Positions 1 to 8,091 of a stretch of DNA of 50,354 nucleotides are shown here, in pieces. The position numbers and the translations under genes are program-made. The notes under the pieces were generated by a model. The model did not search any database, had not been told where the DNA came from, and saw nothing but the letters and a program-made list of their open reading frames with translations. This DNA comes from Planobispora rosea. GTDB taxonomy: Bacteria; Actinomycetota; Actinomycetes; Streptosporangiales; Streptosporangiaceae. The first letter of the stretch is position 1, and the number at the start of each line of letters is the position of its first letter. Where the stretch lies: assembly GCF_014648175.1 (NCBI RefSeq), contig NZ_BMQP01000055.1:1-50354 (forward strand). Reading direction: 5' to 3'.

Positions 1-56
1 GGTTCCCGGAGGCCCCGGGGTCTCCGGAGTTTTCCGGAGGTCCCCAGGCTTCCCGG

Positions 57-98
57 CGCGCCGGGCGCGATCCGCTGGGATCGCGCCCGGCGCGTTTT
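57..98 (+). terminator. Intrinsic terminator of an off-window gene
   Basis: A perfect 17-bp stem (57-73 with 78-94), a GCTG loop and a following TTTT run (95-98). This is a textbook factor-independent terminator for a plus-strand gene ending left of the window. Confidence 0.85.
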
Positions 99-116
99 CC
101 GGCCGGTGTACGTACG

Positions 117-158
117 GTGAAGGTGTGGGCACGTGCGACAGGGGCACGTGACCTTCAC
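117..158. promoter_or_regulatory. Inverted and direct repeats upstream of the rhomboid gene
   Basis: GTGAAGGT (117-124) and ACCTTCAC (151-158) form an inverted repeat. Inside it GGGCACGTG occurs twice (127-135 and 142-150), 15 bp apart. The element ends 30 bp before the chosen rhomboid start, so it could be an operator or a stem in the 5' leader. No regulator can be assigned. Confidence 0.35.
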
Positions 159-187
159 GTGGCGGCTCCATGAGGCCAGGAGTGTGC

Positions 188-850
188 ATGAGCGACTACC
201 CAACCGGGATGAACCCGTCCCGCCGGTTCTCCGGCGCCCATCTGCGCCGGACCGCAGGCAGTCTGGCGGCGGGCGCGCTCGGCGCGGCGCTCCTCGTGGT
301 CCTGCTCGTGGCCGGCATGTGGGCGATCGAGGTGGCCGACTACGTGCTCCCCGGCGAGTTCGACGCCTACGGCATCGAGGCGTGGGACGCCTCGCGCCCG
401 TGGGACGTCAGCGGTCTCGGCGGCATCCCCGTCGCCCCGTTCCTGCACGCCGACTTCGCCCACCTGATGGCCAACTCCGTGCCCCTGCTGGTCCTCGGCT
501 TCCTCGCCGCCCTGCGCGGCGTGGGCCGGTTCCTGGCCGCCAGTCTGATCATCATTCTGGTCAGCGGCCTGGGCGTCTGGCTCACCAGCGAGCCCGGCTA
601 CGTCACCGTCGGCGCCAGCGGCCTGGTCTTCGGCTACTTCGGCCTGGTCGTCGCGCGGGGCCTGTTCGACCGCCGCGCCCTCGACATCGTGATCGGCATC
701 GGCGTCGCCGTCGCCTACTACTCCATCATCTGGGGCGTGCTGCCCACCCAGGCGGGAATCTCCTGGCAGGGCCACCTGTTCGGCCTGATCGGCGGCGTCC
801 TCGCCGCCTGGATCCTGCGCCGCAGGCGCCCCCGGCCCGCCCTTTACTGA
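188..850 (+). CDS. Rhomboid-family intramembrane serine protease
   Basis: Predicted 220-residue polytopic membrane protein that would cleave transmembrane substrates within the lipid bilayer. Visible rhomboid features are an H-x-x-x-N motif (HLMAN, residues 92-96), the catalytic serine in GASG (Ser144) and the catalytic histidine in GHLFG (His196), all in hydrophobic segments. A hydrophobic helix at about 26-50 precedes the six-helix core. ATG at 188 is preferred because AGGAG lies five bases upstream; an in-frame ATG at 170 lacks a ribosome site. The 3' end overlaps the convergent TetR gene by 7 bp. The substrate is not predictable from context. Confidence 0.88.
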   Translation: MSDYPTGMNPSRRFSGAHLRRTAGSLAAGALGAALLVVLLVAGMWAIEVADYVLPGEFDAYGIEAWDASRPWDVSGLGGIPVAPFLHADFAHLMANSVPLLVLGFLAALRGVGRFLAASLIIILVSGLGVWLTSEPGYVTVGASGLVFGYFGLVVARGLFDRRALDIVIGIGVAVAYYSIIWGVLPTQAGISWQGHLFGLIGGVLAAWILRRRRPRPALY

Positions 851-1494
851 CCTCCGCCGGCCCCGGCGCCGGTGAGGGCGAGGAAACGGTCGACCGCCGT
901 GCGGGCGTCGGCGCGGACGTCCTCCGCCGAGGGAGGACGCTCGCCCAGCAGCACCCGGATCTGCACGTCGCGTACGGTGAGGCCGTACAGGAGCCGGAAC
1001 GCCTCCGCCGGATCGTCGATCCGCAGTGATCCCTCCGTGGCCAGCCGGCCGAGGTAGGCCTCGACCAGCGGGCCGGTGGTGTGCCGGCCGTGCCGGAGCA
1101 GCAGCTCCGACAACTCTCCCGAGGCCATGGCCGCCCGGTTCAGCGCCACCGAGGCGTCGCCGGCGAGCAGGCCGAGCAGGTTCTCCGCGATGGCGGCGAG
1201 TGTGGCGCGCGGCTCGGCCGGGTGTTCGAGCGCCGCCGTCACCGCGGCGTTGACCTGCTCGGACTGCCGCTGGATCAGCGCCGCGAGCAGCCCGTGGCGG
1301 TTGCCGAACCAGGTGTACAGGCTCTCCTTCGACGACCCGGCGCGGACCGCCACCGCCTGCATCGTCATGCCCTCCAGGCCGTGCTCGACGAGTTCGGCGA
1401 GCGCGGCGTCGAGCGCCGCCTGGCGCCTGGCGGCCTGCTCGCCCGAGCGGGGGCGGCCCCGGCGGCTCTGTCCGGTCACGGTCTCTCCTGCCAT
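844..1494 (-). CDS. TetR-family transcriptional regulator
   Basis: 216-residue repressor-type protein. Residues 10-65 form the TetR helix-turn-helix: a basic RRGRPRS lead-in, then AALAELVEHGLEGMTMQAVA and SKESLYTWFGNRHGL, the usual recognition-helix end. The remainder is the helical ligand/dimer domain with a TetR_C-like tail. It is divergent from the DUF1772 gene, and a perfect 16-bp inverted repeat (1511-1552) lies between the two starts. The simplest inference is autoregulation plus control of that membrane protein. The gene ends convergently inside the rhomboid gene. The ligand is unknown. Confidence 0.92.
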   Translation of the reverse strand: MAGETVTGQSRRGRPRSGEQAARRQAALDAALAELVEHGLEGMTMQAVAVRAGSSKESLYTWFGNRHGLLAALIQRQSEQVNAAVTAALEHPAEPRATLAAIAENLLGLLAGDASVALNRAAMASGELSELLLRHGRHTTGPLVEAYLGRLATEGSLRIDDPAEAFRLLYGLTVRDVQIRVLLGERPPSAEDVRADARTAVDRFLALTGAGAGGGQ

Positions 1495-1510
1495 GTGCGC
1501 TCGCTCTTAT

Positions 1511-1552
1511 TCGAACCATGGAGTACGGTTAAATGCGTACTCCATGGTTCGA
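1511..1552. promoter_or_regulatory. Probable TetR operator between divergent genes
   Basis: Perfect inverted repeat: arm TCGAACCATGGAGTAC (1511-1526) and its exact complement (1537-1552), separated by 10 bp. A second, interleaved inverted repeat pairs ACGGTTAAA (1525-1533) with TTTAACCGT (1554-1562). The site lies 17 bp from the TetR start and 30 bp from the DUF1772 start, the classic place for divergent autorepression. Confidence 0.8.
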
Positions 1553-1581
1553 TTTTAACCGTTCTCCCTGAAAGGCCGTCC

Positions 1582-2241
1582 ATGTCGCTCTCTCCGTCGT
1601 CCGCCGAGACGACTGTCACCCCTCCGGCCGCGGTCACCCCTCCGGTCGCGGTCACCCCTCCGGTCGCGGTCACCCCCGGTTCGACCTCCCCGGATCCCAC
1701 CTCTCCGCGCCGGAGCGCCGAGCGCGTGCGCGGCTGGACGCTGGCGTCCGCGACGACGCTCATGGGGCTCATCGCGGGGTTCTTCTACGCCTACGCCTGC
1801 TCCGTCATGATCGGATTGGCGGAGACCGGCGACCGCACCTTCATCGAATCCATGCAGTGGATCAACGCGACCGTGCGCAACGTCTGGTTCGCCCCCGGTT
1901 TCTTCGGCGCGCTGCTGGTGACCGCCGTCGCCGCCGCGCTGCACCTGGGGCGGGCGCACCGGCCGGTGCTCGTCTGGATCGCCGCCGCGCTCGTGCTGTA
2001 CGGCGCCGCCTTCGGCATCACCATGGGCGTCAACGTGCCCCTCAACGACCGGCTGGCCGCGGCCGGAGACCCGGCGGCCCTCGCCGATCCCGGGGCGGTG
2101 CGCGCCGCCTACGAGGGGGTGTGGACGGCCTGGAACACCACGCGCACGGTCGCCTCGACCGTGGCGCTCGCCTGCCTGATCAGGGCGCTGGTGCTGCACG
2201 GCCGGTACACCGCGCGGCCGGCGCGCCCGCAGGCGTACTGA
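1582..2241 (+). CDS. DUF1772 (anthrone oxygenase-like) membrane protein
   Basis: 219 residues from the ATG at 1582, with a purine-rich GAAAGG upstream. The first 50 residues are low complexity, including three copies of a V-T-P-P-[AV]-A-V-type hexapeptide encoded by an 18-bp tandem repeat (1615-1668). The body has about four membrane helices with the DUF1772 signature N-x-P-L-N (NVPLNDRL) and W-x-x-W-N-x-x-R (WTAWNTTR). Members of this family are small membrane proteins, some linked to anthrone oxygenation. The actual function is unknown. It is probably controlled by the divergent TetR protein. A 20-bp tandem duplication spans its stop codon. Confidence 0.8.
   Translation: MSLSPSSAETTVTPPAAVTPPVAVTPPVAVTPGSTSPDPTSPRRSAERVRGWTLASATTLMGLIAGFFYAYACSVMIGLAETGDRTFIESMQWINATVRNVWFAPGFFGALLVTAVAAALHLGRAHRPVLVWIAAALVLYGAAFGITMGVNVPLNDRLAAAGDPAALADPGAVRAAYEGVWTAWNTTRTVASTVALACLIRALVLHGRYTARPARPQAY
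1615..1668 (+). repeat. 18-bp tandem repeat, 3 copies, in coding sequence
   Basis: Three copies of an 18-bp unit (the first with one variant base) plus the start of a fourth. The unit length is a multiple of three, so it adds hexapeptides to the N-terminal tail without shifting the frame. Confidence 0.9.
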
Positions 2242-2265
2242 GAAACCCGCAGGCGTACTGAGAAA
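2226..2265. repeat. 20-bp perfect tandem duplication over a stop codon
   Basis: Two identical 20-bp units (2226-2245, 2246-2265) carry the last codons and the TGA stop of the DUF1772 gene. Because 20 is not a multiple of three, the second stop lies in another frame. Confidence 0.95.
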
Positions 2266-2313
2266 GGGGTCCGCGCGGCGCTGTAGGGCCTGCGGAGGGC
2301 GGAACCCCGGATA

Positions 2314-2353
2314 GCCGGGCCCCGGGGAGGGCGAACCGTTCCCGGGGCCCGGC
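2314..2353. terminator. Bidirectional terminator hairpin
   Basis: A perfect 13-bp GC stem (2314-2326 with 2341-2353) and a 14-nt loop between the convergent DUF1772 and serC genes. There is no clear T-run, as is common in actinobacteria. Confidence 0.7.
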
Positions 2354-2399
2354 AGGAGCCGTCAGGGCCGCCCGGCCGCGTGCGGCCCCGCGGGAGCCG

Positions 2400-3509
2400 T
2401 CAGAGCCGCTCGACCACGTAGTCGATGCAGTGGGTCAGCGCCTCGACGTCGGCCGGGTCGACGGACGGGAACATCGCGATGCGCAGCTGGTTGCGGCCGA
2501 GCTTGCGGTAGGGCTCGGTGTCGACGATGCCGTTGGCGCGCAGGGTCTTGGCGACCGCGGCGGCGTCCACCCCGTCGGCGAAGTCGATGGTGCCCACCAC
2601 GCTGGAGCGGAACTCCGGACCGGCGAACGGCGTGGTGTAGGAGGTCTTCTCCGCCCACGTGTAGAGCCGGTTGGCCGAGTCGGCGGTGCGGGCGGTGGTC
2701 CAGGCCAGGCCGCCGTTGCCGTTCATCCACTCGATCTGCTCGGCGAGCAGGAACAGGGTGGCGACCGCCGGGGTGTTGTAGGTCTGGTCCTTGGAGGAGT
2801 TGTCGATCGCGATCGGCAGGCTGAAGAACTCGGGGATGTAGCGCCCGCTGCCCGCGATCTCCTCGACCCGGGCCAGCGCGGCCGGGGACATCAGGGCGAT
2901 CCACAGGCCGCCGTCGGAGGCGAAGCTCTTCTGCGGGGCGAAGTAGTAGACGTCGGTCTCGCTGATGTCGACGGGCAGGCCGCCGGCGCCGGAGGTGGCG
3001 TCCACGAGGACCAGCGAGCCCTCCTCGCCGACCCGCTTGACAGGCATGGCGACGCCGGTCGAGGTCTCGTTGTGGGTGAGCGCGTACACGTCCACGCCCG
3101 CCTCGGTGACGGCCTCGGGGTGGCTGCCGACCTCGGACTTGATGACGGACGGGTCGCCCAGCCACGGGGCCTTCGCCACGACGGAGGCGAACTTGGAGGA
3201 GAACTCGCCGAAGTGCAGGTGCTGCGACTTCTCGCGGATGAGCCCGAAGGCGGCGATGTCCCAGAACGCGGTGGTGCCGCCGTTGCCGAGGACGACCTCG
3301 TACCCCTCGGGCAGGGAGAACAGCTCCGACAGGCCCGCGCGGACGCGTCCGACGAGCGACTTCACCGGCTTCTGGCGGTGGGAGGTGCCCATGACGGAGG
3401 GGCCGGATGCGGCGAGCGCCGAGAGCTGTTCGGGGCGCACCTTCGAGGGCCCGCAGCCGAAGCGGCCGTCGGCGGGCTTGAGGTCAGAGGGAATAACGAT
3501 GTCAGCCAC
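2400..3509 (-). CDS. serC: Phosphoserine aminotransferase
   Basis: 369 residues. SerC transfers an amino group from glutamate to 3-phosphohydroxypyruvate, making phosphoserine for serine biosynthesis, with pyridoxal phosphate as cofactor in the cytosol. The sequence begins with the actinobacterial form (DGRFGCGPSKVRPEQL), has the phosphate-binding GNGGTTAFWD, and has the cofactor lysine in FAPQKSFAS at about residue 195. Length and motifs match the actinobacterial subgroup. It is monocistronic and ends at the convergent terminator. Its neighbours (citrate synthase, and the PLP-supplying enzyme PdxH) are metabolically compatible but lack an obvious operon link. Confidence 0.96.
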   Translation of the reverse strand: MADIVIPSDLKPADGRFGCGPSKVRPEQLSALAASGPSVMGTSHRQKPVKSLVGRVRAGLSELFSLPEGYEVVLGNGGTTAFWDIAAFGLIREKSQHLHFGEFSSKFASVVAKAPWLGDPSVIKSEVGSHPEAVTEAGVDVYALTHNETSTGVAMPVKRVGEEGSLVLVDATSGAGGLPVDISETDVYYFAPQKSFASDGGLWIALMSPAALARVEEIAGSGRYIPEFFSLPIAIDNSSKDQTYNTPAVATLFLLAEQIEWMNGNGGLAWTTARTADSANRLYTWAEKTSYTTPFAGPEFRSSVVGTIDFADGVDAAAVAKTLRANGIVDTEPYRKLGRNQLRIAMFPSVDPADVEALTHCIDYVVERL

Positions 3510-3678
3510 CTGACCAGCCTACTAAGCCCGTTCATTGGACTAGACCGGGGTCCGGGATTTGGGACGCGGACGCCCGGAATGTGACCAGGACGCGCGGGGA
3601 GGTGCGGAAACGCGCATAAACGCGAAACGGCCGCCGGGCGGGAGAACCCGCGCGGCAGCCGTGCCGTGCGTGCGTGCC

Positions 3679-3718
3679 GGGCTGGGCCGGGATCCGTACC
3701 GGGATCCCGGCCCGGCCC
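3679..3718 (-). terminator. Terminator downstream of citrate synthase
   Basis: A 12-bp perfect stem (3684-3695 with 3702-3713), extended to about 17 bp through one G-U pair, with a 6-nt loop. It lies 45 bp past the citrate synthase stop. The rest of the 3510-3762 gap shows no gene. Confidence 0.65.
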
Positions 3719-3762
3719 CGGTCGGAACCCCGGCCGTCCCTCGACCGGGCGTGCCGGGACCG

Positions 3763-4869
3763 TCAGGCCTGGCCGAGGATCTCGGCGGCGCCGGGGACGT
3801 CGTGGACCGAACGCTGGGCCGGGCCGACGTAGTTGGCGCTGGGGCGGACGAGCCTGCCCGTGCGCTTCTGCTCCAGGATGTGGGCGGCCCAGCCCGCGGT
3901 GCGGGCGCAGGTGAACATCGAGGTGAACATGTGCGAGGGGACCTGGGCGAAGTCCAGGATGACGGCGGCCCAGTACTCGACGTTGGTGGCGAGCACCCGG
4001 TCGGGCTTGCGGGCGTGCAGCTCCTCCAGGGCGGCCTTCTCCAGGGCGGCGGCGACCTCGTAGCGCGGCGCGTCGAGCTCCTTGGCGGTACGGCGCAGCA
4101 CCCGGGCGCGCGGGTCCTCGGCGCGGTAGACGCGGTGGCCGAAGCCCATCAGGCGCTGGCCCTTGTCGAGCTCGCTCTGGACGTACTTCTTGGCGTCGCC
4201 CACCTGCTCGACACCCTCGATCATGTGCAGCACGCGGGCCGGGGCGCCGCCGTGCAGCGGGCCCGACATGGCGCCGACCGCACCGCTCAGCGCCGCGGAG
4301 ACGTCGGCGCCGGTGGAGGCGATGACGCGGGCGGTGAAGGTGGAGGCGTTCATGCCGTGCTCGGCCGCGGAGACCCAGTAGGCGTCGATGGCCTTGACGT
4401 GCTTGGGGTCGGGCTCGCCCCGCCAGCGGACCATGAAGCGCTCGACGATGCTCTCGGCCTCGTCGACCCGCTTCTCCGGAACCACGGGCTGGCCCTGGCC
4501 GCGCGCCGACTGGGCGACGAAGCTGAGGGCGGTCACACTGGCGCGCGCGAGATTGTCACGCGCCTCCTCCTCGTCGATGTCGAGCAGCGGCTTGAAGCCG
4601 TAGTGGGGGGCCAGCATGGCCAGCGCACTCTGCACGTCGACGCGGATGTCACCGGAATGGACAGGAATGGGGTAGCGCTCGGCCGGGGGCAGGCCCGGCT
4701 GGAACTTGTTGTCGACGAGCAGGCCCCACACGTTGCCGAACGAGACACGGCCGACCAGCTCTTCGATGTCGACGCCCCGGTAGCGGAGGGCGCCCCCTTC
4801 TTTGTCCGGTTCCGCGATCTCCGTCTCGAAAGCTACGACGCCTTCGAGCCCGGGTTTGAAGTCGGACAT
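3763..4869 (-). CDS. Citrate synthase (actinobacterial type 2)
   Basis: 368 residues. It condenses acetyl-CoA with oxaloacetate to give citrate, the entry step of the TCA cycle. Active-site blocks are visible: the histidine region AEHGMNAST, GPLHGGAPARVL, MGFGHRVYRAEDPR, and the aspartate in ILDFAQVP. It is shorter than the main about 430-residue bacterial GltA, as in the second actinobacterial citrate synthase (CitA/GltA2 type), so a paralogue elsewhere is likely. A methylcitrate synthase activity cannot be excluded from sequence alone. The ATG at 4869 follows GGGAGG. It is divergent from pdxH. Confidence 0.92.
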   Translation of the reverse strand: MSDFKPGLEGVVAFETEIAEPDKEGGALRYRGVDIEELVGRVSFGNVWGLLVDNKFQPGLPPAERYPIPVHSGDIRVDVQSALAMLAPHYGFKPLLDIDEEEARDNLARASVTALSFVAQSARGQGQPVVPEKRVDEAESIVERFMVRWRGEPDPKHVKAIDAYWVSAAEHGMNASTFTARVIASTGADVSAALSGAVGAMSGPLHGGAPARVLHMIEGVEQVGDAKKYVQSELDKGQRLMGFGHRVYRAEDPRARVLRRTAKELDAPRYEVAAALEKAALEELHARKPDRVLATNVEYWAAVILDFAQVPSHMFTSMFTCARTAGWAAHILEQKRTGRLVRPSANYVGPAQRSVHDVPGAAEILGQA

Positions 4870-5038
4870 TCTCGGCCGCCTCCCTTTCTTGAAGTCAAAG
4901 CCTTGATGTCGAGATACCGGCGGGTCATATTCAACCCGTTGGGTCGCGGTGGTGTGTCACCGGACCCGCCTGAACGCGATAGCCCCAGGTGAGGGGCGGT
5001 GCGCAGACTCGCCGCCGAACACGCGACAATACCGTTTC

Positions 5039-5692
5039 GTGGACGCCACCTCGCGCCCGCCGTCGCTGGCGGGGCTTCGCCGTACCTATGAGGGTCTTCC
5101 CCTGATGGAGACCGATCTCGCATCCGATCCCATCTCGCAGTTCGCCGCCTGGTTCGGGGAGGCGGTCGACGCCGGCCTGCCCGAACCGAACGCGATGATC
5201 GTCGCGACCTGCTCGGCGGGCGGCCGGCCGACGGCCAGGACCGTGCTGCTGAAGGGCTATGACGAGAACGGGTTCGTCTTCTACACCAACTACGAGTCGC
5301 GCAAGGGCCGTGACCTGGCCGAGAACCCCCGGGCGAGCCTGCTGTTCCCCTGGCACTCCATCCGCCGCCAGGTGCGGGTGGAGGGCTCGGTGGTACGGAT
5401 CTCGCGCGACGAGTCGGCCGCCTACTTCCGGTCGCGGCCGTACGGCTCGCAGATCGGCGCCTGGGCGTCGCGTCAGTCGGCGGTCGTGGGCTCCCGGGAG
5501 GAGCTGGACGAGCGGTACGCCAGGCTGGCGGCCCGCTGGCCGGAGGAGCCGCCGGTGCCGGACTTCTGGGGCGGGTACCGGGTCGTGCCGGCCGAGATGG
5601 AATTCTGGCAGGGGCAGCTCGACCGCATGCACGACCGCCTGCGCTACCGCCGCTCGGGGGGTGGCTGGGTCATCGAGCGTCTGGCGCCCTGA
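5039..5692 (+). CDS. pdxH: Pyridoxamine 5'-phosphate oxidase
   Basis: 217 residues from GTG 5039. This FMN enzyme oxidises pyridoxamine- and pyridoxine-phosphate to pyridoxal phosphate. Visible motifs are the N-terminal LRRTYEGL, RTVLLKGYDENGFVFYTNY, the FMN/substrate blocks SRKGRDLAENPRASLLFPW and RSRPYGSQIGAWASRQS, and the invariant C-terminus W-x-x-x-RLAP. The open frame extends to 4949, but the family starts close to LRRTYEGL. GTG 5039 has no Shine-Dalgarno, while a -10-like ACAATA at 5025-5030 would start transcription almost at the GTG, which suggests a leaderless mRNA. It is divergent from citrate synthase. Confidence 0.92.
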   Translation: MDATSRPPSLAGLRRTYEGLPLMETDLASDPISQFAAWFGEAVDAGLPEPNAMIVATCSAGGRPTARTVLLKGYDENGFVFYTNYESRKGRDLAENPRASLLFPWHSIRRQVRVEGSVVRISRDESAAYFRSRPYGSQIGAWASRQSAVVGSREELDERYARLAARWPEEPPVPDFWGGYRVVPAEMEFWQGQLDRMHDRLRYRRSGGGWVIERLAP

Positions 5693-5784
5693 GGCCCGCC
5701 CGGTCCTCGGGACCCGGAGGATTCCACCCGGCCCGGGGGAGCTGCCGGAGATGTCCGATCAGGCGGGGGAAGGCGGGAGCGCTC

Positions 5785-7032
5785 GTGGGACTGGCGGATG
5801 CCGTACGCAGGCACCTGGTGGACATCCGGCCGCTCGGCACCCCCGCCTACCGCCGTCTCTGGATGGGCCAGGGCGTGTCGTTCGTCGGCTTCCAGCTCAC
5901 CTCGACGGCGGTCGCCGCGCAGATCTACGAGATAACCGACTCGTCCTTCTGGGTCGGCATGCTGGGCCCGGCCAACCTCATCCCGCTGGTCGTCTTCGGG
6001 CTCTGGGGCGGTGCGGTCGCCGACGCGGTCGACCGGCGCAAGCTGCTGATCCGCGCCGCCCTGATCGCCTGGGCGGGCACGCTCGCCCTGCTGCTGCAGA
6101 CGGTCCTCGGCGTGGCGAGCGTCGGCCTGCTGCTGGCGACCGTGGCCGTGCACGCCACCGGTTTCGCCATCACCAGCCCGACCCGGGTCGCGATCATCCC
6201 CCGGCTGCTCCCCGCGGAGCTGGTCCCGGCGGCCAACACGCTCAACTTCCTGGTCTGGAGCCTGGGATCGGTGGTCGGCCCGCTGATCGCGGGCGTCGTG
6301 CTGGCCGGGGGTGATTTCGCCGCGGTCTACCTCGTCGACGCGGTGCTGTTCGGCGCGGGCTTCTACGCCGCGGTACGGCTGCCGCGGCTCGCGCCCCTGG
6401 GCAAGGTGACCCGGCCCGGCCTGCGCTCGGTGACCGAGGGCCTGAGCTACATCGCCGGCAACCGGGTGGTGCTGATGTCGTTCGTCGTGGACGTCATCGC
6501 CATGGCGTTCGCGCTGCCGCGGGCGCTCTTCCCGGAGATCACGGCCGAGCGGTTCGGCGGCTCGTCGATCGCGTTCGGCTGGCTGACGGCGAGCATCGCC
6601 ATCGGCTCGGTCGTCGGCGGCCTGTTGTCGGGCTGGGTCGGCCGGGTGCGGCGCCAGGGGCTGGCGCTCACGTTCACGATCGCCGTCTGGGGGCTCAGCG
6701 TCGCCGCCGCCGGGCTCGCCCGGGAGCTGTGGCTGATGGTCGCACTGCTCGCGGTCGGCGGGGCCGCGGACATGGTCTCGGCGGTGTGGCGGCAGACGAT
6801 TCTGCAGACCTACGCGCCCGACGAGATGCGCGGCCGGATGCAGGGCGTGTTCACGGTGGTGGTCGCCGGCGGCCCCCGCCTGGGCGACCTGCGGGCCGGG
6901 GCGGTGGCCACCTGGTTCGGGGCGACCGCGTCCTGGGTCGGCGGGGGGCTGGCGTGCGCGGTCGCGGTGCTCGCGGCGGGACTGGCCGTACCGGCGTTCA
7001 GGAAGTACTCATCTGCGTCCCGTACGGTTTAG
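5785..7032 (+). CDS. MFS exporter (MFS_3/EntS-like)
   Basis: 415-residue, about twelve-helix major facilitator protein of the type once called DUF894 (enterobactin exporter-like). Features include an N-terminal PLGTPAYRRLWMGQGVSFVGFQ, the loop 2-3 motif GGAVADAVDRRKLL, LPAELVPAANTLNFLVWSLG, and a late APDEMRGRMQGVF followed by GPRLGDLRAG, all typical of this branch. Such proteins export small molecules using proton motive force. The substrate is unknown. The GTG start at 5785 has GGCGGGAG upstream, and it begins 92 bp after pdxH. An IdeR-like repressor follows, so a siderophore link is conceivable but not shown. Confidence 0.87.
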   Translation: MGLADAVRRHLVDIRPLGTPAYRRLWMGQGVSFVGFQLTSTAVAAQIYEITDSSFWVGMLGPANLIPLVVFGLWGGAVADAVDRRKLLIRAALIAWAGTLALLLQTVLGVASVGLLLATVAVHATGFAITSPTRVAIIPRLLPAELVPAANTLNFLVWSLGSVVGPLIAGVVLAGGDFAAVYLVDAVLFGAGFYAAVRLPRLAPLGKVTRPGLRSVTEGLSYIAGNRVVLMSFVVDVIAMAFALPRALFPEITAERFGGSSIAFGWLTASIAIGSVVGGLLSGWVGRVRRQGLALTFTIAVWGLSVAAAGLARELWLMVALLAVGGAADMVSAVWRQTILQTYAPDEMRGRMQGVFTVVVAGGPRLGDLRAGAVATWFGATASWVGGGLACAVAVLAAGLAVPAFRKYSSASRTV

Positions 7033-7142
7033 CCGGCCGGGGAAGGATCCGTGCCGTCGCGGTGTTGCTCTCCTTTGCCGTCGTGGGCCGCGGTGAGTGA
7101 TTCTCCCAATAGGGTCGGGGTTTGAGCTTCGTTTGAGATTTC

Positions 7143-7212
7143 CCGGTCCGGAGTCTGAGACATTCCGGTCCGGTACGGCCGTACAGGACGTCCCGGTCCG
7201 GCACGGCCGTAC
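7143..7212. promoter_or_regulatory. Repeated motif upstream of the DtxR-like gene
   Basis: Two 20-bp copies with one mismatch, 7165-7184 and 7193-7212, start 28 bp apart; each contains the palindrome-like TACGGCCGTA or its variant. A partial third copy (CCGGTCCGG) begins at 7143. They sit 55 bp before the TTG start. This is a possible regulator-binding array, and autoregulation is inference. No recognisable iron box is present in the 7033-7266 gap. Confidence 0.4.
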
Positions 7213-7266
7213 GGACGGCGGACCGGCGCAGGACATGGACGTAACATCGAGAGGACGGGAGGAGCC

Positions 7267-7971
7267 TTGACCGCACACGGCCTGATCGACACCACGGAGA
7301 TGTACCTCCGCACGATTTTCGAGCTGGAGGAGGAGGGAATCGTCCCTCTGCGTGCGCGAATCGCCGAGCGGCTCCAGCAGAGCGGCCCGACCGTCAGCCA
7401 GACGGTCGCCCGGATGGAGCGGGACGGCCTGGTCCGGGTCGAGGGTGACCGGCACCTGACCATGACCGAGTTGGGACGCACGCTCGCCACCCGCGTGATG
7501 CGCAAGCACCGCCTCGCCGAGTGCCTGCTGACCCAGGTCATCGGCCTGCCCTGGGAGGAGGTGCACATCGAGGCGTGCCGCTGGGAGCACGTGATGTCGG
7601 AGTCCGTCGAGGCCCGCCTGGTCACGTTGCTGAACAACCCGACCCGGGACCCGCACGGCAATCCCATCCCCGGCCTGGAGGAACTCGGCGTCCCGGGCGG
7701 CCCCGGAATCGAGGGGGAGTCCCTGCCCTCCATGACCGACGTGGCCGGACCCAGGGATATACCCGTCGTCGTCCGCCGAATTAGCGAACAAGTGCAAAGC
7801 GATCCCGCTGTGATGCTTAAACTCAAGCAAGTTGGGATACAACCCGGACGCGAGGTGACGCTCGCGGCGAGCGACGACGGTGTGCGGGTGACGGGTGACG
7901 ATGAGACGGGCAACTCTTTTGCGGTCCTGTCGCGGGAGACGGCTGCCCACGTCTTCGTCTCTCAGCGCTGA
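7267..7971 (+). CDS. DtxR/IdeR-family metal-dependent repressor
   Basis: 234 residues from TTG 7267, preceded by GGGAGGAG. The N-terminal winged helix (LRARIAERLQQSGPTVSQTV) binds DNA. The dimerisation/metal domain keeps every DtxR ligand at a constant +2 offset: Met12, His81, Glu85, His100, Cys104, Glu107 and His108. A C-terminal SH3-like domain (about 150-230) is present, so this is the three-domain IdeR type rather than the short MntR type. In this family Fe(II) binding drives repression of iron-uptake genes. Iron specificity is likely from the Cys ligand but is inferred. Confidence 0.93.
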   Translation: MTAHGLIDTTEMYLRTIFELEEEGIVPLRARIAERLQQSGPTVSQTVARMERDGLVRVEGDRHLTMTELGRTLATRVMRKHRLAECLLTQVIGLPWEEVHIEACRWEHVMSESVEARLVTLLNNPTRDPHGNPIPGLEELGVPGGPGIEGESLPSMTDVAGPRDIPVVVRRISEQVQSDPAVMLKLKQVGIQPGREVTLAASDDGVRVTGDDETGNSFAVLSRETAAHVFVSQR

Positions 7972-8091
7972 CCGGCGTGCTCCTGCTTGGTTGGATCCCA
8001 CACGGGAGACCCTCCACTCCCATGCCGAGACTGCAGCAGGAGCAACCGTGGTTCGCTTTGCGCACAGCCGTCCCCGAGGGGTGGTCGCCGG

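Noticed and set aside
6998..7276. 92-codon minus-strand ORF between the MFS and DtxR genes
   Set aside because: It spans the duplicated regulatory repeats, so its peptide reflects the repeats. No ribosome site supports it.
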